Shown here piece after piece: positions 1 through 11,672 of a DNA stretch of 64,000 bases. Below the pieces are notes generated by a model. The model did not search any database and was not told the origin of the DNA. It worked only from the letters and a program-made list of their open reading frames with translations. How positions within the stretch are numbered: position 1 is the first letter of the stretch; each line of letters starts with the position of its first letter. This stretch comes from Deinococcus radiopugnans ATCC 19172 (GTDB taxonomy: Bacteria; Deinococcota; Deinococci; Deinococcales; Deinococcaceae). A program made the position numbers and the translations under genes. The stretch lies in contig NZ_VDMO01000008.1 of the NCBI RefSeq assembly GCF_006335125.1, positions 133,179 to 197,178 of the forward strand, written 5' to 3'.

Positions 1-1
1 C

Positions 2-1213
<1,212 letters not shown>

Positions 1214-1225
1214 CGGGAAAACACA

Positions 1226-1275
1226 GGCGGCGGACGCTGGAAGACCGAGGAACATTCCAGCCTTCGCCGCCTCTT
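1226..1275 (+). terminator. Terminator hairpin after eno
   Basis: A long imperfect inverted repeat begins with GGCGGCG and ends with CGCCGCC, with an inner GCTGGAA/TTCCAGC pair, and is followed by TCTT. It lies 13 nt after the eno stop and before a TACACT box that could serve pyk at about 1300, so the two genes are probably separate transcripts with some read-through possible. Confidence 0.55.
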
Positions 1276-1341
1276 CAGATGCAGCTGGAATCACTTCCAA
1301 GTACACTGGTCTTTTGAGCTCCATCGCAAACGAGGCATGCC

Positions 1342-2790
1342 ATGAAACATTTTGATCGAGCCACCAAAATTGTCGCCACCGTCGGACCGGCCAGCCGTAG
1401 CCCCGAGGTGCTGGGCCGCATGATGGACGCGGGCCTGAACGTCGTCCGCATGAACTTCAGCCACGGCGATCCCGAAGACCACCGCCAGACCTACACCATG
1501 GTCCGTGAACTGGCCGCCCAGAAGGGCCTCACGATAGGCATCCTGCAGGATTTGCAAGGCCCCAAGATTCGTGTCGGGCGCTTTGCTGAGGGGTCCGTGA
1601 CGCTGGCGGCGGGCGATCACTTCACCATCACGATGGATGATGTGGAGGGCGACGCCACCCGCGTGTCCACCACCTACAAGGACCTGATCCGCGACGTGCA
1701 TCCCGGGATGGCGCTGCTGCTCGACGACGGCAACATGGCCCTGCGTGTCGAGGGCGTGCGCGGCAACGACATCCTGACCAGCGTGGTGATCGGCGGCGTC
1801 CTGAAGAACAACAAGGGCATCAACGTGCCCGAAGCCGACCTTAGCGTGCCCGCCCTGTCCGACAAGGACGTGTCCGACATGGAGTTCGGCGCGGAGCTGG
1901 GCGTGGACTGGGTGGCCCTGAGCTTCGTGCGCTCGCGCGACGATCTGCTGCTGGCCCGGCACTACCTGTCGCGCTTCGGTTCACGCGCCAAGCTGATGGC
2001 CAAGATCGAAAAGCCGCAGGCGGTCGACCGCTTCGAGGACATCCTCAAGGAGGTGGACGGCATCATGGTGGCGCGCGGCGATTTGGGGGTAGAGATGCGC
2101 GCCGAACAGGTGCCGACCATCCAGAAACGGCTGATCCGCCTGTGCCGCGAGGCGGGCAAGCCGGTGATCACCGCCACGCAGATGCTCGAAAGCATGATCA
2201 GCCTGCCGCGCCCGACCCGCGCCGAGGCCAGCGACGTGGCCAACGCCATCTACGACGGCACCGACGCCGTGATGCTGTCGGCAGAGTCGGCGGCGGGGCT
2301 GTATCCCGTCGAGGCCGTCGAGATGATGGACCGCATCGCCCGCGAGGCCGAGTCCAGCGAGCACTACAGCATGCTCCAGCGCCAGCTGGTGATCGACACC
2401 ACCCTGGCCCAGGATTCGATTGCCTACGCGGCCTGCAACATCGGCGCCAAGCTGGGCGGGTCCGCCATCGTGGCCTTCACCAGCACCGGTGGCGCGGCCC
2501 TGCGGATCGCCAAGAACCGCCCCCCGCTGGCGATTCTGGCCCTGACCCCCAACGAGACCACCCGCAACCAGTTGGCGCTGAGCTGGGGCGTCGTGCCGAT
2601 CCTGAGCGAAGATCCGCGCAACACCGACGACATGGTGCGGATCGCCAATCGGGAACTGAAGAAGAGCGGGCTGGCCGATGTGGGTGACCGGTACGTCATC
2701 ACCGCCGGCGTGCCGTTTGGCGTCCAGGGCACCACCAACATGCTGCGCGTGGAAGCCCTGCGCGAGGCGGACGTGATTTCCCAATTTTGA
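1342..2790 (+). CDS. pyk: Pyruvate kinase
   Basis: Converts phosphoenolpyruvate and ADP to pyruvate and ATP. 482 residues, normal for bacterial enzymes. It starts KIVATVGPASRSPEVL and shows NFSHGDPEDH, the metal/substrate segment MAKIEKPQAVDRF, MVARGDLGVEM, and the family signature around TATQMLESMI with SDVANAIYDGTDAVMLSAESA. The C-terminal allosteric domain is present (about residues 350-482). The ATG is preceded by GAGG at about 7 nt. It stands directly downstream of eno, consistent with a glycolytic pair. Confidence 0.97.
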   Translation: MKHFDRATKIVATVGPASRSPEVLGRMMDAGLNVVRMNFSHGDPEDHRQTYTMVRELAAQKGLTIGILQDLQGPKIRVGRFAEGSVTLAAGDHFTITMDDVEGDATRVSTTYKDLIRDVHPGMALLLDDGNMALRVEGVRGNDILTSVVIGGVLKNNKGINVPEADLSVPALSDKDVSDMEFGAELGVDWVALSFVRSRDDLLLARHYLSRFGSRAKLMAKIEKPQAVDRFEDILKEVDGIMVARGDLGVEMRAEQVPTIQKRLIRLCREAGKPVITATQMLESMISLPRPTRAEASDVANAIYDGTDAVMLSAESAAGLYPVEAVEMMDRIAREAESSEHYSMLQRQLVIDTTLAQDSIAYAACNIGAKLGGSAIVAFTSTGGAALRIAKNRPPLAILALTPNETTRNQLALSWGVVPILSEDPRNTDDMVRIANRELKKSGLADVGDRYVITAGVPFGVQGTTNMLRVEALREADVISQF

Positions 2791-2850
2791 CCTGAAGCTT
2801 AAAGCCCTGACTTGCCCTGACCACGAACAGTCATCGGCAGGTCAGATTTT

Positions 2851-2975
2851 TTATCCACAGGCACGGGCTTTGTCCACATGCCCCCTGTGGATAACTCCTG
2901 AACAGAGGAGATAGTTTTATCTGTGCTACACGGCATCCCCGGAACAAAAAGTTATCCACACCGCCCTGTGCATAA
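2851..2975. other. Cluster of DnaA boxes between pyk and tyrS
   Basis: Within 125 bp there are four perfect TTATNCACA boxes: 2851-2859 (+), 2886-2894 (-), 2952-2960 (+) and 2967-2975 (-), plus a one-mismatch box TTGTCCACA at 2870-2878. They form two inverted pairs separated by a more AT-rich stretch (about 2899-2951). The segment lies between the 3' ends of convergent pyk and tyrS, so it is not a promoter region. Such density fits an origin element or a DnaA-titrating locus. From memory, dnaA-dnaN-eno-pyk order occurs in Deinococcus, which would place oriC nearby. Confidence 0.75.
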
Positions 2976-3046
2976 CTTTCTATTCCGTGCCCTCTCGCCC
3001 TGGCGCGCAGGCGGCCCGTGAAGGTAGCGTAAAGATGTGGACCGGG

Positions 3047-4381
<1,335 letters not shown>

Positions 4382-4395
4382 CTAAGACTGACCTC

Positions 4396-4443
4396 CTACC
4401 GCAGGCGGCAGGGGGGATACGCACGTCGGGTCAGACGCCTCAT
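4396..4443 (-). CDS. Possible 15-codon upstream ORF in the tyrS leader
   Basis: An ATG lies 7 nt after a TACACT box (complement at 4451-4456), the leaderless arrangement seen at many genes here. It encodes 15 residues with a single Tyr followed by Pro-Pro, then stops 83 nt before the tyrS start. A regulatory role is conceivable because tyrS follows, but unlike the asd and proS leaders I see no U-tract terminator between it and tyrS. It may be only a chance ORF in a GC-rich leader. Confidence 0.3.
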   Translation of the reverse strand: MRRLTRRAYPPCRLR

Positions 4444-4465
4444 GCCCCGCAGTGTAGCGGATAGC

Positions 4466-5050
4466 ATGGCGGGCGTGAAGACCATTCAAGAGTTGCGCGC
4501 CACCTTTCCCCGCCCCGGACGGGTGGACTGGCTGGGCCTGCGCCCGGCCCGCCGCGTGACCCCGGTGCGCGTGTCCGAGGTGGAGGCGCACCCGCTCGTC
4601 GGCCTGCTCGGGGATCATGGCAAGACCGCCCCGGCCCGCCTGACCGCGCTGTCCGGCGAGTTGGAAGCAGCGCCCAGACCGTCCAACCCGGCCATTCCCG
4701 GCGGCCCCGGACGGCGGCAGGTCACACTGATTCAGGCCGAACACCTGCCAGTGATCGCTGCGCTGGCCGGGCTGGAAGCGGTCACGCCGGAGCTGCTGCG
4801 CCGCAACATCGTGGTCAGCGGTGTCGCGCTGCTGGCCCTCAAGGACGCCCGCTTTCGGATCGGCGAGGTGGTGCTGGAGGGCACGGGCGAATGTCACCCG
4901 TGTTCGCGCATGGAAGAGAATCTGGGTGAGGGCGGGTACAACGCGGTGCGCGGCCACGGCGGCCTGACCGCGCGGGTGATCGTGGGGGGCGTGATTCACG
5001 AGGGCGACGCGGTGACGCCGCTGCCGCCCGAGGGCGAGCCGCAGGGCTGA
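4466..5050 (+). CDS. MOSC-domain protein
   Basis: 194 residues with features of the MOSC family (C-terminal domain of molybdenum cofactor sulfurase, YiiM-like): the core runs through RRQVTLIQAEHLPVIAAL, LRRNIVVSGVALLALKD and the cysteine-containing GTGECHPCSRMEENLGEG. Such proteins carry sulfur on the Cys and deliver it to metal-cofactor enzymes, but the substrate here is unknown. The ATG at 4466 was chosen; a GTG at 4475 lies exactly 7 nt after TAGCAT and could be a leaderless start. The stop overlaps the next ATG by one base, implying translational coupling. Confidence 0.82.
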   Translation: MAGVKTIQELRATFPRPGRVDWLGLRPARRVTPVRVSEVEAHPLVGLLGDHGKTAPARLTALSGELEAAPRPSNPAIPGGPGRRQVTLIQAEHLPVIAALAGLEAVTPELLRRNIVVSGVALLALKDARFRIGEVVLEGTGECHPCSRMEENLGEGGYNAVRGHGGLTARVIVGGVIHEGDAVTPLPPEGEPQG

Positions 5051-5604
5051 TGGCGCGCAAACCGGCGAATCCGGCCTCGCGCACGCTGGCCCGCGCCTTC
5101 GGCTTCACGCGTCTGATCGTGGCCCTGGGCGTGTTCAGCGCGCTGGCCTTCAGCCTGGCGCTGTTCGTCGCCGCGATCGTGCAGGCGTACCACACCATCG
5201 GCGACGCCTTTCGCCACCTGGGCGAGCCGGAGACCACCAAGCACCTGCTGGTGGCCGCCGTGGAGCAGGCCGACACGCTGCTGGTGGGCGTGGCCCTGCT
5301 GATCATCGCGCTGGGCCTGCAAGGGCTGTTCGTGGGGAGGCTCCAGAACGTCCCGGAGTGGTTGCAGGTGGCCTCCTTCGATGACCTGAAGCAGAAGCTG
5401 CTGGGCGTGGTGGTCACGGCGCTGGCGGTCAATTTCTTCGCGGTGGCGCTGGAGTGGACAGGAGGCTCGGACATTCTGGTGTACGGCGCGGCCATTGCCG
5501 CCGTGATCCTGGCGGTGGGTGTGTACAGCTCGGTGTTGAGCCGTCTGCATGGGCCTGTCGCCCCCACGGAGCCGGAGACGATGGAGGCCCATGCCCACCC
5601 TTGA
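5050..5604 (+). CDS. YqhA/UPF0114-family membrane protein
   Basis: 184 residues with about four hydrophobic helices (roughly residues 20-45, 75-97, 115-135 and 140-160). The pattern of FTRLIVALGVFSALAFSLALF, the central LQGLFVGRL segment and the NFFAVALEW helix resembles UPF0114/YqhA proteins of unknown function. Inner-membrane location is inferred from the helices. It overlaps the MOSC gene by one base upstream and trmK by 14 bases downstream, so the three are likely co-expressed; the partners share no obvious pathway. Confidence 0.72.
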   Translation: MARKPANPASRTLARAFGFTRLIVALGVFSALAFSLALFVAAIVQAYHTIGDAFRHLGEPETTKHLLVAAVEQADTLLVGVALLIIALGLQGLFVGRLQNVPEWLQVASFDDLKQKLLGVVVTALAVNFFAVALEWTGGSDILVYGAAIAAVILAVGVYSSVLSRLHGPVAPTEPETMEAHAHP

Positions 5605-6274
5605 CGCCCGCCTGGAAGCCGTTCTGGAGCTGATTCGGGCCGAAGCCCACGCCGACATCGGCAGTGACCATGCCCGGCTGCCGGTGCGCCTGATCCGTGG
5701 GGGACGCGTGCAGAGGTGCATCGCCGTGGAACTGAACCCTGGCCCGCTGGCGCAGGCGCGGCGCAGCGTGGCACGTTCCAGCCTGGAAGCCCGGATCGAG
5801 GTCAGGGAGGGCGACGGCTTCGCGCCCATCCTGCCTGGCGAGGTGGACAGCGCCAGCGTATGCGGCATGGGCGCGCACACCATCCGGGGCATTCTGCGAC
5901 GGGCAGGGGAAAGTCTGCCCCCGTCCCTGGTGCTGCAACCCAATGACTCGGCCCTGCTGCTGCGTCTGTGGGCGCATGAGGCGGGCTACCACGTCCGCGC
6001 CGAACGTCTGATCGCCGGGTACTGGCCCTACACGGTGCTGCGGCTGGAGCGGGCCAGCGGTGCAGACCCAGTCTACGAGGGCGTGCCGCTCGACGCCGCC
6101 CTGAAGTACGGGCCATTGCTGCTGAGGCTGGGCGGAGACGTGTTGTACCGTCAGGTCTGGGACGACGCCGTGCGCCTGAGCAAGGTGGCCGCGCCGGGAC
6201 GGGCCTCCTGGGCGGAATTGGAGACGGCCAGGACGGCTCTGAGCGTGCTGGATGGCGGAGTAATACGAAATTAA
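5591..6274 (+). CDS. trmK: tRNA (adenine22-N1)-methyltransferase, TrmK family
   Basis: SAM-dependent methyltransferase predicted to form m1A at position 22 of tRNA. 227 residues. The SAM-binding motif reads HADIGSDHARLPVRL near residue 20, followed by AVELNPGPLAQAR and CGMGAHTIRGIL; LQPNDSALLLRLW is the TrmK-type motif IV region. The start is an ATG 14 bp inside the end of the YqhA-like gene. It lacks an obvious long C-terminal coiled-coil, so it may be a shorter variant than the Bacillus enzyme. Confidence 0.83.
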   Translation: MPTLDARLEAVLELIRAEAHADIGSDHARLPVRLIRGGRVQRCIAVELNPGPLAQARRSVARSSLEARIEVREGDGFAPILPGEVDSASVCGMGAHTIRGILRRAGESLPPSLVLQPNDSALLLRLWAHEAGYHVRAERLIAGYWPYTVLRLERASGADPVYEGVPLDAALKYGPLLLRLGGDVLYRQVWDDAVRLSKVAAPGRASWAELETARTALSVLDGGVIRN

Positions 6275-6417
6275 GATCACTCCCTTCCATCCTGTTGGCG
6301 AATCGGCTTGCCCGGTGGCCCCCTCACCCTTCCGCCACTTCGCGGCTCCCTCCCTCTCCCACAGGGGGAGAGGGGGAAGACACATAGTCCAGATTCTATT
6401 TAATCCCGTATAAAATA

Positions 6418-6489
6418 AAAAGCCCGCCTTTCGGCGGTGATAGAAAGAAAATAGCGCGGTATTCGCGAATTGTCAAATCTATGCGGCGG
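6418..6489 (-). repeat. Promoter-terminator module, copy B
   Basis: On the minus strand a TTGACA box (complement 6471-6476), a 17-bp spacer and TATTTT (6448-6453) are followed almost at once by a CCGCC-GAAA-GGCGG hairpin (6424-6437) and a run TTTTTATTTTA. A transcript starting here would end after about 30 nt. A second copy of the whole unit lies 178 bp away at 6595-6673, sharing hairpin, promoter and the flanking CAAATC.ATGCG sequence. Confidence 0.6.
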
Positions 6490-6502
6490 GGCGAAAAACG
6501 TC

Positions 6503-6547
6503 CTACTGCACGTCATCTTCTTTGCCAGCGGCTTGAACTTCTTGCAT
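6503..6547 (-). CDS. Possible 14-codon ORF between the two modules
   Basis: ATG preceded by GGTGGAG (3 nt spacing), coding for 14 residues ending in KEDDVQ. It lies between the two promoter-terminator modules and could be translated only by read-through of the copy A hairpin. An overlapping GTG ORF in another frame also exists. There is no further support; it may be a remnant of a larger gene. Confidence 0.2.
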   Translation of the reverse strand: MQEVQAAGKEDDVQ

Positions 6548-6594
6548 AATCTCCACCACTCGTCCTGGCTCGGCAAATGCACCTTTCAAGCAAT

Positions 6595-6673
6595 AAAAAA
6601 TCCGCCTCAATCGGCGGTGTTGATAAAAACTATAGCGCCCTATTCAGGGGCTGTCAAATCCATGCGGGCGGCG
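6595..6673 (-). repeat. Promoter-terminator module, copy A
   Basis: On the minus strand a perfect TTGACA (complement 6652-6657), a 17-bp spacer and TATAGT (6629-6634) precede a CCGCC-GATTGA-GGCGG hairpin (6602-6617) with six U residues. The predicted RNA is about 30 nt. This is one of the strongest sigma-A-type promoters in the window, yet it has no gene within reach before the terminator. It may encode a tiny RNA or be an attenuated promoter. Confidence 0.6.
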
Positions 6674-6735
6674 GCAGAAAATCCGCTGTAGGACGACATA
6701 TTCTAGTCACCCTTGACTATGAAACCTGCATAGGC

Positions 6736-6774
6736 AATAGAAAGCGGCGGATAGGGCCTATCCCCATCCGCCGC
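6736..6774 (-). terminator. rpoZ terminator
   Basis: GCGGCGGAT and ATCCGCCGC form a perfect 9-bp inverted repeat (6744-6752 and 6766-6774), followed on the minus strand by TTTCTATT. It begins 14 bp downstream of the rpoZ stop. Confidence 0.75.
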
Positions 6775-6788
6775 CGTCCCGCACTACC

Positions 6789-7088
6789 TTACTCGCGCTC
6801 GCGTTCACGCTCGGCGTTCAACTGGGCCTGGAGCTGGGCCTGACGCTGGCGCACGTAGTCCTGGTGAAAGCGGGTCTCGTCCATCAGATCAGTGCCCACG
6901 GTCAGTTGACCGGTGGCGAGTTCGCGCATGGCCTGCGTCACCAGATTGCGGGTGCGCACGCGCTGCTCGACGGGCAGCACGCTGGGTGCGCCGGAGCGCA
7001 GCTGCAGGGCGCGCTTGGCCGTCACCACGCTCAAGCGGTACTTGCTGTCGGTCATCGAGAGCAACTTGTCAATGTCTTTTTCCGCCAT
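6789..7088 (-). CDS. rpoZ: RNA polymerase omega subunit
   Basis: 99 residues, the usual omega size. The body MAEKDIDKLLSMTDSKYRLS, the VTAKRALQL helix, and the later LVTQAMRELATGQLTVG segment match omega, which helps assemble and stabilise RNA polymerase. The start at 7088 is chosen because GGAGG lies 10 nt upstream; an in-frame ATG 45 bp earlier has none. The tail is an arginine/glutamate repeat (ERERERE). It lies 172 bp downstream of rplY in the same direction and has its own strong terminator. Confidence 0.92.
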   Translation of the reverse strand: MAEKDIDKLLSMTDSKYRLSVVTAKRALQLRSGAPSVLPVEQRVRTRNLVTQAMRELATGQLTVGTDLMDETRFHQDYVRQRQAQLQAQLNAERERERE

Positions 7089-7260
7089 AGTGTTTAAACC
7101 TCCAGTTTGGGGCTGGGCCGCCAGCCGCTTCAACCCCTCAGCTTAACCCCTGGATGGGAGCAAGAGAGAAAGTCAGCTCTCAAAAGCCGGCCAGACTCGA
7201 GCGCCGCGAAGGCCGGAAGCCTCCACTGCTGGAAACCCCGGCCTGAACGGTTGAGACGGC

Positions 7261-7986
7261 TTAGGACTGTTCTTCGCTGCTGGCGGTGTCGCCGGCTTCG
7301 GCGGTATCGCCCGCTTCGTCCGTAGTCTCGGCTTTGGCCTCTTCCAGGGTGGCCTCGCCTTCCAGCACGGCGGCGGCGGCTTCCTCGGTCAGCTCGCCAG
7401 ACGCCACCAGACCCGCCACCTGGGCGGCCTGGGTTTCGGCTTCGGCTTCCTCGGCGCTCAGGCGCGGCGGCAGGACGCTCACCACGACCTGATCCTCGTC
7501 CACATTCAGCTTGACGCCCTCGGGCAGCGTGATCTGTCCGGCGGTGACGTGATCACCGATCTGCAGCTTGCTCACGTCCACGACCAGTTCCTGGGGAATG
7601 CGGCGCGGGCCGGGGGCGATGATGGCGAGGTTGTGAACCACGGTGTCGAGCAGGCCGCCCATGATCTCGCCCTGGCTCTTGCCCTTGGTGTGGACCGGCA
7701 CGGAGACCTCAATGGCCTCGCCGTAGGTCACCATGTAGAAGTCCACATGAATCGGCACACGGCGGCGCTTGTCCATCTGCACGGTCTTGACCAGAGCGGG
7801 AAAGGTTTCCTGGCCTTCGACGGTGATGTCGTACAGGCCGGTGGTGCTGGTCTGGCGGAAGGCCCGGTCAAAGGTCTTGCGGTCCAGGGCAAAGGACACG
7901 TTGTTTTCCTTGTTGTAGGCAACGGCGGGGATCATACCTTCGGCCAGTTTTTCCTGGCTCTTGCGGGGCTTTGCGTTCAGTTCCAT
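7261..7986 (-). CDS. rplY: 50S ribosomal protein L25, CTC type
   Basis: 241 residues, the long general-stress (CTC/TL5) form rather than the short 95-residue L25; Deinococcus L25 is of this kind. Domain 1 binds 5S rRNA (ELNAKPRKSQEKLAEGMIPAVAYNKEN), the second beta domain includes VPIHVDFYMVTYGEAIEVSVPVH, and the third is the acidic Deinococcus-type C-terminal part (EEAEAETQAAQVAGLVASGEL and onwards). The ATG is preceded by GGAGAG at 9 nt. Followed by rpoZ, with no strong hairpin visible between them. Confidence 0.93.
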   Translation of the reverse strand: MELNAKPRKSQEKLAEGMIPAVAYNKENNVSFALDRKTFDRAFRQTSTTGLYDITVEGQETFPALVKTVQMDKRRRVPIHVDFYMVTYGEAIEVSVPVHTKGKSQGEIMGGLLDTVVHNLAIIAPGPRRIPQELVVDVSKLQIGDHVTAGQITLPEGVKLNVDEDQVVVSVLPPRLSAEEAEAETQAAQVAGLVASGELTEEAAAAVLEGEATLEEAKAETTDEAGDTAEAGDTASSEEQS

Positions 7987-8279
7987 GTGCGTCTACTCTC
8001 CTTGGCGCGTTCCGTCTTCTGCTCCCCGCCGCACATCGGCCGTTTGCAGCAGGGCAGCAGGCCGGGGGCGGGGGTGAACGGGCAACCCTGGCAGCATAGC
8101 AAACCCGGACAGGGCAGGGGAAGGGTCACTCGCATGGTTTGGCGCGATTCTGCTAAACTGGCGGGCGGCACCGAGCGGCTCCCACCTTGAAGCGCAGCGC
8201 AAGGCCGAGGCGGCCCCGGTTGGCACAGCGTCTGCAGCGGGTCTTACCGATCCCCCGCAGACCTTCTAAGGAGCGAAAG

Positions 8280-8837
8280 ATGATCAGCGTAACCGAACTG
8301 AGAAACGGCACCAAGGTGGAAATGGACGGCGGACTGTGGGAGTGCCTGGACTACTCGCACCTGAAGATGGGACGCGGCGGCGCGAAGGTGGTCACCAAGT
8401 TCCGCAACATGGAATCCGGCAGCATCGTCGACCGCACCTTCAACAGCACCGAAAAGCTGCAGGACATCTACGTGGAAGGCAAGACCATGCAGTACCTGTA
8501 CAAGGACGGCAACGACTACATGTTCATGGACATGGAGACCTTCGAGCAGGTCACGCTGCCTCCCACCCTGGTGGGCGACGCCTCCAAATTCATGAAGGAG
8601 AACACCGAAGTCGAGGTGGCGATGTACGGCGACAAGGCCCTGAGCATCACGCTGCCCAACCAGGTGATCCTGAAGATCGTGGAAACCGATCCCGGCCTGC
8701 GCGGCGACACCGCCTCGGGCGGCACCAAGCCCGCCAAGCTGGAAACCGGCGCGACCGTGCAGGTGCCCCTCTTCGTGGAGCAGGACACCGACGTGAAGGT
8801 GGACACCCGCACCGGCCAATACCTCAGCCGCGCGTAA
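8280..8837 (+). CDS. efp: Elongation factor P
   Basis: 185 residues. Relieves ribosomes stalled at polyproline. KOW-like domain 1 (MISVTELRNGTKVEMDGG) carries the loop LKMGRGGAK, so the tip residue is Arg32, as in Thermus-type EF-P, rather than lysine; OB domains follow (LQYLY-like QYLYKDGNDYMFMD and the conserved PGLRGDTASGGTKPAKLETGA). AAGGAG lies 8 nt upstream. Its job is relevant to the Pro-Pro-Pro leader before proS in this window. No modification enzyme gene is visible here. Confidence 0.96.
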   Translation: MISVTELRNGTKVEMDGGLWECLDYSHLKMGRGGAKVVTKFRNMESGSIVDRTFNSTEKLQDIYVEGKTMQYLYKDGNDYMFMDMETFEQVTLPPTLVGDASKFMKENTEVEVAMYGDKALSITLPNQVILKIVETDPGLRGDTASGGTKPAKLETGATVQVPLFVEQDTDVKVDTRTGQYLSRA

Positions 8838-8851
8838 GGGATGACTCTGAA

Positions 8852-8885
8852 GCTGCCTCCGCCTGCGGGTGGGGGCGGCTTTTTT
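8852..8885 (+). terminator. efp terminator
   Basis: GCTGCC...GGGCGGC hairpin rich in G and C followed by six T residues, 14 bp after the efp stop. Confidence 0.8.
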
Positions 8886-8922
8886 GTTGATGGGTGACGG
8901 TTGATGGAGAAAGGAGGGACGG

Positions 8923-9444
8923 GTGCTGATCTGTACGGATGTGGACTACCGCCCGGACGGCACGGCGCGGGCGGCAGGAGTGATGTTCCGCGAGTGGACG
9001 GACGCCACGCCAACGCATGAACTCGTCGTCTCGGTTGCGGAGGTAGAGCCGTACCAGCCCGGAGCGTTCTATCGGCGGGAGTTGCCGTGCCTGCTGGCCC
9101 TGCTGGAGCAGGCGGCTCAACTCCATCCCCTGGACGCTGTGATGATTGACGGCTACGTCACCCTGGACGCGTGCGGACGCGCTGGCCTGGGGCTTTACCT
9201 GTTCGAGGCCTTGCCCCGCGTTTTACCTGTGGCCGTGCCCGTCATCGGCGTGGCAAAGACGGCCTTTCAGGGATCAGGGCACGCAGTGGCCGTGACGCGC
9301 GGAGACAGCCTGACCCCGTTGTTCATCACGGCGGTGGGCCTGGACGTGGCCGAGGCAGCGGGGCACGTGGTGCAGATGGCCGGGCCTTATCGTCTGCCCA
9401 CGCTGCTCAAGCGGGCCGATGCCCTGTGTCGTCGCGCCCCATAA
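8923..9444 (+). CDS. Endonuclease V-like protein
   Basis: 173 residues, shorter than typical 210-230-residue endonuclease V, which cuts beside deaminated bases (hypoxanthine). Family features seen: first acidic motif TDVDY (Asp6), YQPGAFYRRELPCLLALLEQ, MIDGY (Asp76) and GVAKTAFQG. The usual HPRR-like segment after DG is replaced by TLDACGRAGLG, so one conserved part of the active region is altered. Starts at GTG with AAGGAGGGAC just upstream. It sits between efp and dnaK without obvious functional link. Confidence 0.75.
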   Translation: MLICTDVDYRPDGTARAAGVMFREWTDATPTHELVVSVAEVEPYQPGAFYRRELPCLLALLEQAAQLHPLDAVMIDGYVTLDACGRAGLGLYLFEALPRVLPVAVPVIGVAKTAFQGSGHAVAVTRGDSLTPLFITAVGLDVAEAAGHVVQMAGPYRLPTLLKRADALCRRAP

Positions 9445-9495
9445 ACCTTGACTGGGACGTAGTTTGCCCGCGAGATCCCTTCAGTCTTCCTTAAA

Positions 9496-9516
9496 CTTGA
9501 GCGTATGGCACTCAAG
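9496..9516. promoter_or_regulatory. HspR operator (HAIR) before dnaK
   Basis: CTTGAGC-N7-ACTCAAG differs by one base from the HAIR consensus CTTGAGT-N7-ACTCAAG recognised by HspR repressors. It ends 4 bp before the -35 box of the dnaK promoter. HspR control of dnaK operons is established in actinobacteria and reported for Deinococcus. No CIRCE element is seen. Confidence 0.85.
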
Positions 9517-9520
9517 TCTA

Positions 9521-9549
9521 TTGACTCTAATGAAGTGTAGCGTTATGCT
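9521..9549 (+). promoter_or_regulatory. dnaK promoter
   Basis: TTGACT (9521-9526), 17-bp spacer and TATGCT (9544-9549), next to the HAIR operator; the predicted start is about 60 nt before the dnaK ATG. Confidence 0.75.
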
Positions 9550-9615
9550 GTTCCAAGTTTCAGAACTGTTGCCCGTGTGGCGGCAGAATCCTACTTACCT
9601 AAGGAGTCAAAACAC

Positions 9616-11523
<1,908 letters not shown>

Positions 11524-11548
11524 CGTCCACCCCGCACAGTCTCGATCA

Positions 11549-11589
11549 GGGAGAGGACGGCCCACCCGGCCTCCTCTCCCTCTTTCTTT
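11549..11589 (+). terminator. dnaK terminator
   Basis: GGGAGAGGA and TCCTCTCCC form a perfect 9-bp stem with inner GGCC pairing, followed by TCTTTCTTT. It separates dnaK from grpE, so grpE expression needs read-through or its own promoter (a TTGACA is at 11595-11600 but without a clear -10 at standard spacing). Confidence 0.85.
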
Positions 11590-11672
11590 GAACCTTGACA
11601 GCACTCCACCGCCAGCAAAGTCCCTATGTAAGTCACTATGCTGGTGCGATGTTCAGAAGGCGAGGTAATTCC

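Noticed and set aside
7987..8120. TTG-started upstream ORF ending at the rplY ribosome site
   Set aside because: Rests on a TATGCT-7-TTG arrangement only; TTG start and unbiased codons give too little support.
11595..11630. TTGACA before grpE as a promoter
   Set aside because: No -10-like hexamer at 16-18 bp; the nearest TATGTA is 24 bp away.
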